From Stenotrophomonas sp. MMGLT7 (GTDB taxonomy: Bacteria > Pseudomonadota > Gammaproteobacteria > Xanthomonadales > Xanthomonadaceae), in the NCBI RefSeq assembly GCF_021168555.1, contig NZ_JAJOZS010000001.1, positions 372,001-436,000 of the forward strand: a DNA stretch of 64,000 nucleotides, given 5' to 3'. How positions within the stretch are numbered: position 1 is the first letter of the stretch; each line of letters opens with the position of its first letter. A program made the translations under genes and the position numbers. The notes below the pieces were generated by a model that saw nothing but the letters and a program-made list of their open reading frames with translations, made no database searches and was not told where the DNA came from. This document shows positions 35,442-42,960 of the stretch, piece by piece.

Positions 35442-36592
35442 GCTGGGGGGTATGGGGGGACAGCGCAGCGCACTTCCTGAGCGCGGTTAACGCCCGTCTG
35501 CGTCAAATGCCACGCCTCTCGCTGATTTCTGTTCTGGTCCCGATAGGTCTCTTTGACGATCAGCCCATCCTTGGCCAGCGAGGCCAAGGCGGTATGGAAG
35601 CGGCGGTTGCCTCCCTTGTCTCTGGGGAACGCCTCTGCGGCCACGGCGAGGTGTTGGACCGAGTGCCAAGCAGTAACGGATCCGACCGTGCTGGTCTTGA
35701 CCTTGACTTCAACTTCCCGAGCCTCCAGCAGCACCAGGAGCGCGGCTTCGCAGTCGTCGGATGCAGCTTGCTCATATTCGAGTCTGCTGGCCGGCACCAG
35801 CACACCCTGCTCGTTCCACTGCAGGTGGATGGGATCGGCACACTTGCCCAGGTTGTTCTTTTCGTGGACCAGCTCGACACCACCGTCCTCCTGCACCAGC
35901 AGCGCCAAGCGGCTGCGAGCGGAGTTGTGCCAGGCGGTGGAGCCGCTGTAGGTGTTGCCGTTGCTGCCGGTGCGCGCGGCCTGCTTGTCGATGTGGGCCA
36001 GCAGGACCATTCCGGCCTCATTCCTGCGCGCGATGTCGGTCAGGTGGCGCAGGAAGGTACGGACGCTGCGCCGCTCATTCTCGTTGCCGCTGTAGGCGTC
36101 GCTAGCGTTGTCCACGATGATCAGGTCAGCATTGGCGCAGGCGGCCTCCAGCTCGGCCAGGAGGGGCGTGGCCGATAAGTGCCGAACACCGTAGTCGTTC
36201 GTCTCGACCACCAGCGAGGCATCGCCGCCGGTGCCGTCGAGGATCTTCAAGTTCGCCTCGATCATGGCGGGAGTGAGACGGTAGGCTTCGACGATGCGCC
36301 GGAGTCGGTAGCGCACCAGGTCGCCAGGGTCTTCCAGAGACAGGAACACGGTGCGGACCTGGCCATCGGGGTGGATGCCCAGCCAGGACTCGCCGCAGGC
36401 GCCGTGGGCGGCGAGGATGAGGGCACAGCTACTCTTGCCGGCACCGCCGTGGCCGGCCAGCAGCGTGACCACCGCGCGCGGCACGATGGGGTGTAGTGCG
36501 TAGCCGATCGACGACGGGCTGGCCTGCATGAAGCCTGCCAGGTCTACGACGCCAAGCCGCGACGCTACGGCGGCCTCTTCGGCCTCGCTCAT
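35423..36592 (-). CDS. RepA-like AAA ATPase/helicase
   Basis: 389 residues with Walker A LLAGHGGAGKSSCAL near residue 45, Walker B ADLIIVDNASDAYSG and a sensor-like GMVLLAHIDK. The order and spacing match the hexameric RepA helicases of RSF1010-type plasmids (RecA/DnaB fold, AAA_25). The C-terminal domain has a winged-helix look (FHTALASLAKDGLIVKETYR). It probably supports replication of the excised element. It overlaps the preceding gene by 4 bp, and its 3' end lies in the iteron-like array. Confidence 0.85.
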   Translation of the reverse strand: MSEAEEAAVASRLGVVDLAGFMQASPSSIGYALHPIVPRAVVTLLAGHGGAGKSSCALILAAHGACGESWLGIHPDGQVRTVFLSLEDPGDLVRYRLRRIVEAYRLTPAMIEANLKILDGTGGDASLVVETNDYGVRHLSATPLLAELEAACANADLIIVDNASDAYSGNENERRSVRTFLRHLTDIARRNEAGMVLLAHIDKQAARTGSNGNTYSGSTAWHNSARSRLALLVQEDGGVELVHEKNNLGKCADPIHLQWNEQGVLVPASRLEYEQAASDDCEAALLVLLEAREVEVKVKTSTVGSVTAWHSVQHLAVAAEAFPRDKGGNRRFHTALASLAKDGLIVKETYRDQNRNQREAWHLTQTGVNRAQEVRCAVPPYPPAHSTRG

Positions 36593-36867
36593 GCGCCGAG
36601 CACCTCTGCTGCATCAAACAGCCGCAAGGCAATCCGGTCGAGTTCATGGCGATCGTCATCCGAAAGGTCGAAGCCGGCTGACAGCGTGGAAACCATCCGC
36701 TGCACGGCTTCCACTTCCCGGCATACGACGTTCATCGCCAACGAGAATGCCGATAGCCGGCGTTGCAGTCGCGCCGCAACCTCGCTAGGATTCCTTGGCA
36801 GTCCGCTTCCCCAAGCGCTGTTGGAGCCCGGCCCGTCAGCCGGGCTTCGTTGTGTCTGGGCCATCAT
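36589..36867 (-). CDS. Small unknown protein coupled to RepA-like ATPase
   Basis: 92 residues from the ATG at 36867 (MMAQTQRSPADGPGSNSAWG). The C-terminal two thirds look helical (LSAFSLAMNVVCREVEAVQR). The start overlaps the upstream stop by 4 bp and the stop overlaps the RepA-like start by 4 bp. No family is recognised; a replication accessory role is inference from coupling. Confidence 0.6.
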   Translation of the reverse strand: MMAQTQRSPADGPGSNSAWGSGLPRNPSEVAARLQRRLSAFSLAMNVVCREVEAVQRMVSTLSAGFDLSDDDRHELDRIALRLFDAAEVLGA

Positions 36868-37121
36868 GCACGGATCCCCCAGCGGCGCCCACGCAGGGCC
36901 TTCTCGAAGGCGGCTATAACCTTGGCGCTGCTGCGGGCCACAAGCGCGGCATCCGCGTTCCAGCGGCGAAACTCGGCCAGGCGATGCTGCAGCTCCTCCC
37001 GGCCCGCCGGTGTGGCCGCCATCGCTTTCAACGTCGTGGCGCGCCGCGGATCGGCGATGTCCTGTGCAAGTTCCTGGACCTTGGCCGCAAACGCAGCTTG
37101 AGCATCTGGCGCCTGGCTCAT
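36864..37121 (-). CDS. Small unknown helical protein
   Basis: 85 residues from the ATG at 37121 (MSQAPDAQAAFAAKVQELAQ). It looks entirely helical with a basic end KALRGRRWGIRA. ATGA overlaps couple it to the HTH gene before it and the next gene after it. No family is recognised. Confidence 0.6.
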   Translation of the reverse strand: MSQAPDAQAAFAAKVQELAQDIADPRRATTLKAMAATPAGREELQHRLAEFRRWNADAALVARSSAKVIAAFEKALRGRRWGIRA

Positions 37122-37327
37122 TCGGCACCTACCTGGACGCTCTGGTCCTGCAACCACTTCTCGACGGTGGCGCGGTCGTAGAGAACGCGACCTTGGATGC
37201 GAAGGTATGGCGGCCCGATGCGCAGTCGGCGCCAGCGGGTGACGGTCTCGGGGGACCGATTCAGTTCGGACGCCAGCTCCGCAGTGGTGAGCCGAGCAGA
37301 TAACAGCGTTTGGCCTTGCATAGGCAC
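37118..37327 (-). CDS. AlpA/MerR-like helix-turn-helix protein
   Basis: 69 residues. LTTAELASELNRSPETVTRW is a helix-turn-helix of the excisionase class and is followed by the wing RIQGRVLYDRATVEKWLQ. In satellites such as P4, AlpA activates the integrase gene or acts as excisionase. A similar control role is likely here. It opens the coupled replication cluster. Confidence 0.82.
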   Translation of the reverse strand: MPMQGQTLLSARLTTAELASELNRSPETVTRWRRLRIGPPYLRIQGRVLYDRATVEKWLQDQSVQVGAE

Positions 37328-37373
37328 CTCATTGATGGGGTGCCTGCAGGTTCAATCCACATCCGGAAGTCAA

Positions 37374-37844
37374 CTACCTGATGCCCGCTTTTTTCAAGAC
37401 TGCTCGGATTGTCTTGGGATCGCGATGGAAGTTACGGCTGAGCTTTCCTGCGAGTTCGTGCCGCTCAGTACCGGTGGCCAGATACGATCTGGCCATGCTT
37501 ACGCATCGTGAATGCCACATGGGAACGCTCTTGTTTTTCCCGCCCGCCGCCTGCCTCTGCCGTCGGTCGTGATCGGCGGCCAGGAGTGCATCGATCCTCA
37601 CCAGATGCTCTACTTCACCCACAAAAAGCGCACAACCCAAGATCTGGGTCTTGCGCTGGTCCATATTCCCGTACTGCTCCCAGTGTGACTCGATGAAGTC
37701 CACAAGATCGATGGCGCGCTGGCGTTCTGGAATAGCTGGTAATAGCTCAAGACGCGACCGCATGCGAGGAAGGTGATCTCGTAGCGAAACTCGCATGACC
37801 CCCGCCTCAGCGGGGGCTTTCTTCGTGGGCTTCTTGGCAGCCAC
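37374..37844 (-). CDS. Unknown protein of the element, GTG start
   Basis: 156 residues from the GTG at 37844 with AAGGAAG upstream. The N-terminus is lysine-rich (AAKKPTKKAPAEAG). It then has helices and a C-terminal segment ELAGKLSRNFHRDPKTIRAV that looks like a helix-turn-helix. It may be a DNA-binding regulator. The longer frame to 38105 was rejected because it overlaps the neighbouring gene in another frame. Confidence 0.6.
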   Translation of the reverse strand: MAAKKPTKKAPAEAGVMRVSLRDHLPRMRSRLELLPAIPERQRAIDLVDFIESHWEQYGNMDQRKTQILGCALFVGEVEHLVRIDALLAADHDRRQRQAAGGKNKSVPMWHSRCVSMARSYLATGTERHELAGKLSRNFHRDPKTIRAVLKKAGIR

Positions 37845-37846
37845 TA

Positions 37847-38077
37847 TCAGCTTCCTTCTCGGTGGTTCCGAACAACCTGGAACGCACTTGCAATCTGGTT
37901 CAGTGCATCTCTCTGACCGTTGGTGGCATTGTCGTAAATGCGAGCCAAGTTCAGCGCTTCCACAGAAAAAATTTGGCCTGTCGCCAGCACGAGTTCCACC
38001 GGCTGTGGTGGCATTGAATCGATGACAGCTGTCAGTTCCGAGGCAAGCGCGGCCATTTCCATCTTTGAAAGTGTCAT
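37847..38077 (-). CDS. Small unknown protein
   Basis: 76 residues (MTLSKMEMAALASELTAVID). It is mixed alpha/beta with GQIFSVEALNLARIYDNATN in the middle. Two bases separate it from the genes on both sides. No family is recognised. Confidence 0.55.
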   Translation of the reverse strand: MTLSKMEMAALASELTAVIDSMPPQPVELVLATGQIFSVEALNLARIYDNATNGQRDALNQIASAFQVVRNHREGS

Positions 38078-38079
38078 GG

Positions 38080-38397
38080 TCAGTACCCCACAGCTTTTCC
38101 GCCAATCAGCAGGTCATCGACATTGACCTTGAAAGATGGAATGACGGGATTGTATGGCACGGAATGAAGCTCTCCATCGATGTAAGCAAGACGGCGCAGT
38201 TGCGGGCATCGCCGCGGGTAGTTCGGCCTGGGCTCAAAGTGCTTCCAGTCTGTCAGGTAGACTCCTGAGCCATTGAACATTGTCACGTCCGGGTCGATCT
38301 CAACCCATTCACCAGGTTGGATCACGGGAGAGTGCGAATCACCCTTTTGCTGTACGAAGGCATTGCCACTCGCGGGCATCGTCATATCGGTCGTCAT
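38080..38397 (-). CDS. Small unknown protein, beta-rich
   Basis: 105 residues (MTTDMTMPASGNAFVQQKGD). The segment VIQPGEWVEIDPDVTMFNGS faintly recalls the C-terminal domain of S24/LexA-type phage repressors, but no Ser/Lys dyad or HTH can be assigned. It lies two bases from neighbours on each side. Function is unknown. Confidence 0.55.
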   Translation of the reverse strand: MTTDMTMPASGNAFVQQKGDSHSPVIQPGEWVEIDPDVTMFNGSGVYLTDWKHFEPRPNYPRRCPQLRRLAYIDGELHSVPYNPVIPSFKVNVDDLLIGGKAVGY

Positions 38398-38399
38398 GG

Positions 38400-38720
38400 T
38401 CAGTTCCCCTTCGATGCTTCTATACGAACAGCCTCGGATAGCTGCGACAACAGAATGATCGCGGCTGCGATCTCGTCAATCGGCTGCATGGCGAATTGGG
38501 CGTCCTGCGTCGTGTCCGTTCCTGCCTGATAGACGACGGATCTCGCGGCGCGGGCAAGACCTTGGATCATGCGATTAATTTCGACGCAATGATCGGCTTC
38601 CGGTGGGAAGCCTTTGCTATCTCGAGTAAGGCCAACGGTAAGCATCTCTTGCATCAGCCACAGATCGTGCGGGCTTCCGGATTCGGTGTTGGGCCTGGTT
38701 GATACACTTTCACTTGCCAT
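38400..38720 (-). CDS. Small unknown protein after the integrase
   Basis: 106 residues. A polar N-terminus is followed by helices (MIQGLARAARSVVYQAGTDT and IDEIAAAIILLSQLSEAVRI). It lies 75 bp downstream of the integrase and two bases before the next gene. No family is recognised. Confidence 0.55.
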   Translation of the reverse strand: MASESVSTRPNTESGSPHDLWLMQEMLTVGLTRDSKGFPPEADHCVEINRMIQGLARAARSVVYQAGTDTTQDAQFAMQPIDEIAAAIILLSQLSEAVRIEASKGN

Positions 38721-38795
38721 GGTCGAAGTCTCCTTTCGGTTGTGGAAGGCGTGGCCGAGTGTTGCTGCACTCGGCCGCGCCGTTTGATACCGGCA

Positions 38796-40121
38796 TCAGC
38801 CGGATTTCTTGAACGGGATCACTTTGCCCTTGGGCTGCTCGCACAGCGCGCGCAGCTTCTTCAACGCGGCGCGCTTCTCCTCGTCGTAGCGATGGGCGTT
38901 GTAATGCCGCGCCTGTAGCCCGCCGAGGCCATGCGATAGCAGCCGGGCCAGCACCTCGTCGGATACTCCCTTCGCCGCCAGGCGCGTTTCCACGGTCTTG
39001 CGGATGGTGCCCGGGGTGAACAGCCGATCCACCTCGCCGGCCTTCCTCATCTGGCGCGAGACGGCTTGCAAGGCCTCCCATGCCTTGTGGTAGCTCACGG
39101 GCGCGGCGCCACCGTCCAGGCTGACCAGGAAGGCCCCTGCATCGCCCTGGAGCGCCGCCAGCGCCTTCTGGGCGTCGGGCAATAGGGGGACGATGTGCTC
39201 GTGGGCAACAGCCCGGCGGCCTTTCGTATCGCGCAGGGTGAGGGTCTTGGCGTCCCGGTCGTAGTCGGATGTCGTGGCGCGTGCCAGTTGCTCGACACGC
39301 TGGCCACCGGTGAGCAGATGCAGGCGCAGCAGCGCCCCGGTGGTGGTCTCGTCCGCAGCGATCCTGCGCCAGTACGCCTGCAGCTGTGCCTCGGACAATG
39401 CCCACTTGCGTTCCTTGGCAGCCGCGGCGGCCTTCTCCACCGCGTCCTTGGGCCGGCTGACGTCCAAGTCCAGCAGCGGATTGGCGTGGATTCTGAAGCC
39501 GGAGAAGGCGTACAACGTCGCGTCGTTTCTTGCTTTGCGAGCGGCGGTGTATGCGGCGCGCACGTAGGCCCTTAGCTTCTCGGCTTCGCGCAGCTTCCCT
39601 TCCTTCGCGAGCGCGTGGAAGACCGGCATCACGTCGTCCACGGAGATCCCTTCGGCCGGCTTTCCGGCCAGCTTCTTCCTAGGGGTGATGTGCCGCTCGA
39701 TCGCCCGCTCCACGTCTCGCCAACTGGCCTTGCCTCCAGCCTTCAGGTACTCGACGTAGGCGCCCAGGAGGTTGCCGAAGCTTGCGGCCTGTCGTTCGGC
39801 CTGCTCCTCGGCCTTGGCACGTGTCTCCTTTGCTTCCAGCCAGGGGTCGCGGCCAAGATCGACCATCGCCCGCTTCTCGGCTGCCAGCTTACGGGCCGCA
39901 CTGACCGACAGCTTCGGGGCTGGACCGAACTCGCCCAGCACCAGGCGGCGCTCCCGGCCGGTGGCCTTGGCCACGTAGACCAGCAGGAAGCGCTTGGCGC
40001 CGGTGTAGGTCGTCTGGATGGCGAAGCCGCGGACATCGTTCTCGGCGTAGTCGATGCGGTTGGCACCGGCCGACGGAGGCAAGGCACGGATGGCGGCATC
40101 GGTGAAATGGAGCTTGGCCAT
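38796..40121 (-). CDS. Tyrosine recombinase/integrase (P4-like, tRNA-targeting)
   Basis: 441 residues from the ATG at 40121 (MAKLHFTDAAIRALPPSAGA). The DUF4102 arm-binding N-terminus is followed by a SAM-like core-binding domain and a catalytic domain. Visible active-site parts are Arg in TGGQRVEQLARA, TIRKTVETRL at box II (its usual His is replaced), His in LLSHGLGG and the Tyr in ARHYNAHRY. A TTG 33 bases upstream is possible but less likely. It should catalyse integration into tRNA-Phe. It is adjacent to attR and flanked by putative arm sites. Confidence 0.93.
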   Translation of the reverse strand: MAKLHFTDAAIRALPPSAGANRIDYAENDVRGFAIQTTYTGAKRFLLVYVAKATGRERRLVLGEFGPAPKLSVSAARKLAAEKRAMVDLGRDPWLEAKETRAKAEEQAERQAASFGNLLGAYVEYLKAGGKASWRDVERAIERHITPRKKLAGKPAEGISVDDVMPVFHALAKEGKLREAEKLRAYVRAAYTAARKARNDATLYAFSGFRIHANPLLDLDVSRPKDAVEKAAAAAKERKWALSEAQLQAYWRRIAADETTTGALLRLHLLTGGQRVEQLARATTSDYDRDAKTLTLRDTKGRRAVAHEHIVPLLPDAQKALAALQGDAGAFLVSLDGGAAPVSYHKAWEALQAVSRQMRKAGEVDRLFTPGTIRKTVETRLAAKGVSDEVLARLLSHGLGGLQARHYNAHRYDEEKRAALKKLRALCEQPKGKVIPFKKSG

Positions 40122-40132
40122 AGAGGCTATTT

Positions 40133-40152
40133 TTGTCCGGCAGTTGTCCGGC
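40133..40152 (+). other. Putative integrase arm sites, right end
   Basis: TTGTCCGGC at 40133 and 40144 repeat with an 11-base period, the same as at 30605-30624. A third, inverted copy (ACCGGACAA) lies at 40238-40246, close to the attachment core. Their location between integrase start and attR also allows autoregulation. Confidence 0.6.
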
Positions 40153-40281
40153 AACTCATGCAGTAGCCGTGTACCGCCTATGTACCCCTATGTCCCCTTA
40201 TAGTCAACAAAAACCGCGCCGTTACTGGGTTTTCTTTACCGGACAACCAGTTTTTCCGGGCCTTCCCAAAACTTCATTTCA

Positions 40282-40330
40282 GGGATTGAAAATCCCCGTG
40301 TAGGCGGTTCGATTCCGTCCCCGGCCACCA
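40282..40330 (+). repeat. Attachment repeat at the distal end (attR)
   Basis: A 49-base copy of the tRNA-Phe 3' end with one mismatch to 30509-30557. It is the displaced original tRNA end. Confidence 0.93.
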
Positions 40331-40340
40331 TTGAATCCAT

Positions 40341-40368
40341 AGGGCTTACAGCGATGCAGGCCCTTTTT
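40341..40368 (+). terminator. Displaced original tRNA-Phe terminator
   Basis: AGGGC...GCCCT with a 14-base loop and a T run follows directly after attR, where the tRNA terminator would lie before integration. The spacer from here to 40521 shows no gene. Confidence 0.55.
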
Positions 40369-40521
40369 CGTTGGGCGCGTCCGCGTTGGATCCGGAGACG
40401 GCGGATCGGCGCCGGAAATCCCGTGACCCGGGCAAGGCCAGCGGCCGTGCCCAGGATGGACCACGCCGGTATGCTTCGATTGCCCGTGAATCATTCCGCC
40501 CGGCCTCGCGATCGCCCGGGA

Positions 40522-41058
40522 TCAGGCGAGGAGCGGGTCGGTCCTCGCCGCCGAGGACGCGCGCAGCAGCGCCAGGGCACGGCGGTGGCGATCGAGCGTG
40601 GCCGCCGCGGTGCAGTCGCTGGGCACGTGCACCTCGAACTCGCGCATGTTGGCGTCCAGCGCCGTGGCCAGCACGCAGGAGTCGGTGGCCACGCCGGCCA
40701 CGACCAGGGTCCGCACCTTCAGCTTGTCCAGCAGCACCGGCAACGGGCTGGCCAGGAATGCCGAATGCTTGGGCTTGAGTACGAAGTAGTCGCCGCGCTC
40801 GGGCTTGAGCAGCGCCGCGATCGCCGCGCCCGCCGAGCCGGGGCGCAGGCACTGCTCCAGCAGCTGGCGGAAATCCATCTGCCAGTCCTGGAAATTGTCG
40901 TTGGCGTAGATCACCGGCTGGCCGCGGCGGCGGTGGTCGGCGACGGCCCTCGCCAGCCGGCGTGCCATCGGCAACGCCCGCCGGCGCAGCGCCGGCCCCT
41001 CCTCGAAATCGAAACGGCCGATCATGTCCACGACCAGCAGGGCCGTGCGCGTGGTCAT
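40522..41058 (-). CDS. Isochorismatase-family cysteine hydrolase
   Basis: 178 residues. The catalytic triad is visible as Asp in LLVVDMIGRF, Lys in FVLKPKHSAF and Cys in VATDSCVLATA, with the cis-peptide motif GVATD just before the Cys. The family hydrolyses amides or vinyl ethers such as nicotinamide, N-carbamoyl compounds and isochorismate. The substrate cannot be inferred. It is a stand-alone gene. Confidence 0.92.
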   Translation of the reverse strand: MTTRTALLVVDMIGRFDFEEGPALRRRALPMARRLARAVADHRRRGQPVIYANDNFQDWQMDFRQLLEQCLRPGSAGAAIAALLKPERGDYFVLKPKHSAFLASPLPVLLDKLKVRTLVVAGVATDSCVLATALDANMREFEVHVPSDCTAAATLDRHRRALALLRASSAARTDPLLA

Positions 41059-41107
41059 GGCGGCAGCGATGGCGGGATCACTGCATCATCGTTCGCCAGG
41101 GCCGCCA

Positions 41108-41290
41108 TCAGGGATTCGGATTGAGGTACTGGCGGACCTGGGTGGTGGCATTGCCCACCGCCTCGACCGCGGCCTTGAGGTTCTCCGGCGAGGCGCCGAG
41201 TTCCTTCGCCCACCACTTCAGCTCCCATTCCTCGGTCAGCGAGATCTTCTCCGTATCGGCGGGACGGCGTTGTTGCGGGGTTTCGCCCAT
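41108..41290 (-). CDS. DUF3606 domain protein
   Basis: 60 residues from the ATG at 41290. The segment EEWELKWWAKELGASPENLK followed by AAVEAVGNATTQVRQYL is the DUF3606 signature (small, helical, function unknown). It is often found beside stress or desiccation genes in proteobacteria. Confidence 0.8.
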   Translation of the reverse strand: MGETPQQRRPADTEKISLTEEWELKWWAKELGASPENLKAAVEAVGNATTQVRQYLNPNP

Positions 41291-41457
41291 GCTGCTCTCC
41301 TGCTCGGCATCTGGATCGGTCCCCATGCTCCCTACGCCCGGGTTGCGCAGACGTGAAAGACCTCGGGCGCCCTCCCCTCGGCGATCCCGGCCCACGCGGC
41401 GGCCGGGATCTCGCGGCCGTCAGGCGCGGGGCCTGAACCGGCCTGCGGCAATGCGGC

Positions 41458-42960
41458 TCAACGCTCCTCTACGCGCCGGTAGTCCAGCGGCGGCGTATCG
41501 CGTTCCAGCAACGGGCGGTAGCGGAAGTCCGGCCCGCGGCGGCGCTCGAACTCCTGCCGCGCCTGCGCCACGGTCTGCGGAGAGCGATACAGCGCGGTCG
41601 CGGCCAGGGCCAGCACGCGCGCCGCGTTCAACGCGCCGTTCTCGCCGACCGCGGCCCCGGAGGCGGCCACCGCCTGCCAGCTGTGCGCCGGCGTGCCCGG
41701 GACCCAGGTGGCGACGCTGAATCCCGCGGTCGGCACGTTCCAGCTGACGTCGCCGACATCGGTCGATGCCCCGCCCCGGCCATCGACGCCATACGGCTCG
41801 ATGGCGGCGGCCTGCTGCAATGGCGGCCGCCGCTCCAGGCTCTGCTGCAGGCGCTCGGCGAACGCCTGCTCGGCCGGCGAGTAGGCCACCCCGCCGACCT
41901 CGCGCAGCGCGGCATCCACCACCCGTCCCAGGGTGTCGTTGGGCAGCAGCGCGAACACGCCGCCGGTCTGCTCGAACTCCACGCGCGTGCCGGTGCCCAG
42001 GGCGGCGCCCTCGGCCGCCTTGCCGATGCGCTCGAACACGTCGCGCACCACCGCCGGGTCGGTGTGGCGCACGTAGTAGTAGACCTCGGCGCGATCGGGC
42101 ACCACGTTGGGGGCGCGGCCGCCGTCGGTGATGGCGTAGTGGATGCGGGTGCCGTCGGGCACGTGCTCGCGCATCATGTTGGCCATGTAGTCCAGCGCTT
42201 CCACGCCGTCGAGCGCGGAGCGGCCGCGTTCGGGCGAGATCGCCGCATGCGCGGCGCGGCCGTGGAAGCGGAACTTGCCGCTGATGTTGGCAAGGCTGGT
42301 GCCCTGCGCGGCAGAGTTGGCGTCGGCCGGGTGCCAGTGCAGGACCACATCGACGTCGTCGAACAGGCCGGCGCGGGTCATGTAGACCTTGCCCGAGCCG
42401 CCCTCCTCCGCCGGCGTGCCGTAGACGCGGATCTCGCCGTCGCTGCCGCTCTGGCGCAGCCAGGTGGCGATGGCCTGCGCCGCGCCCACCGCGGCGGCGG
42501 CGAACAGGTTGTGCCCGCAGGCCTGGCCGGCGTCCTGGCCGGCGATCGGCATGCGCTCGGGCTGCGCCGCCTGCGCCATGCCCGGCAGCGCGTCCATCTC
42601 CGCCAGCAGCGCGATCACCGGGCCCTTGCCGCGCTGGCCGGCGCGCGCGACGAAGGCGGTCGGGATGCCGGCAACGCCGGCCTGCACCTGGAAGCCGGCC
42701 TCGCGCAGGCGCTGCTGCAGCAGGTGCGACGACTGCGTCTCCAGGTAGCCCAGCTCGGGCTGCGCCCACAGCGCCTGCACGATCCGCGCCTGCTGGCCGG
42801 CATAGGCGTCCACCGCCGCCAGCACCTGCCGGTCGCGGGCGGGCGCGGCGGCAGGCTCGGCCGCGAACGCCGCCGGCGCGGCCAGCCATGCGGCGCAGAC
42901 GGCCAGCAGCCCGATGCGCGGACCGATACCGCCGCCCCGGTGCACCCGTGCGGCCGCCAT
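41458..42960 (-). CDS. M20-type amidohydrolase (AbgB-like), exported
   Basis: 500 residues from the ATG at 42960, with a signal sequence ending near APAAFAAEP. The M20 fold shows ALLAEMDALPGM, CGHNLFAAAAVG, GTPAEEGGSGKVYM and HGRAAHAAISPERG, the metal-site and dimerisation segments of p-aminobenzoyl-glutamate/peptide amidohydrolases. The ATG shares one base with the stop of the preceding amidohydrolase gene. It is the last gene of the TonB-receptor locus and probably hydrolyses the imported compound in the periplasm. Confidence 0.9.
   Translation of the reverse strand: MAAARVHRGGGIGPRIGLLAVCAAWLAAPAAFAAEPAAAPARDRQVLAAVDAYAGQQARIVQALWAQPELGYLETQSSHLLQQRLREAGFQVQAGVAGIPTAFVARAGQRGKGPVIALLAEMDALPGMAQAAQPERMPIAGQDAGQACGHNLFAAAAVGAAQAIATWLRQSGSDGEIRVYGTPAEEGGSGKVYMTRAGLFDDVDVVLHWHPADANSAAQGTSLANISGKFRFHGRAAHAAISPERGRSALDGVEALDYMANMMREHVPDGTRIHYAITDGGRAPNVVPDRAEVYYYVRHTDPAVVRDVFERIGKAAEGAALGTGTRVEFEQTGGVFALLPNDTLGRVVDAALREVGGVAYSPAEQAFAERLQQSLERRPPLQQAAAIEPYGVDGRGGASTDVGDVSWNVPTAGFSVATWVPGTPAHSWQAVAASGAAVGENGALNAARVLALAATALYRSPQTVAQARQEFERRRGPDFRYRPLLERDTPPLDYRRVEER

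Larger units (their letters stand above)
30509..40330. mobile_element. Integrated phage-satellite-like element in tRNA-Phe
   Basis: The element is about 9.8 kb between 49-bp direct repeats. All genes are on the minus strand, in transcription order: integrase, five small unknown or HTH genes, two tiny coupled genes, RepA-like ATPase, three more tiny genes (the last a zinc finger), major capsid protein and tape-measure protein. Portal, terminase, protease, tail-fibre and lysis genes are absent, so it cannot form a phage alone. Paired putative integrase arm sites lie inside both ends. It could be a capsid-carrying satellite or an eroded prophage. Confidence 0.9.

Noticed and set aside
40122-40154. 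TTG start giving the integrase 11 more residues
   Set aside because: The extra codons overlap the putative arm sites and are not integrase-like; the ATG start begins the typical family motif.
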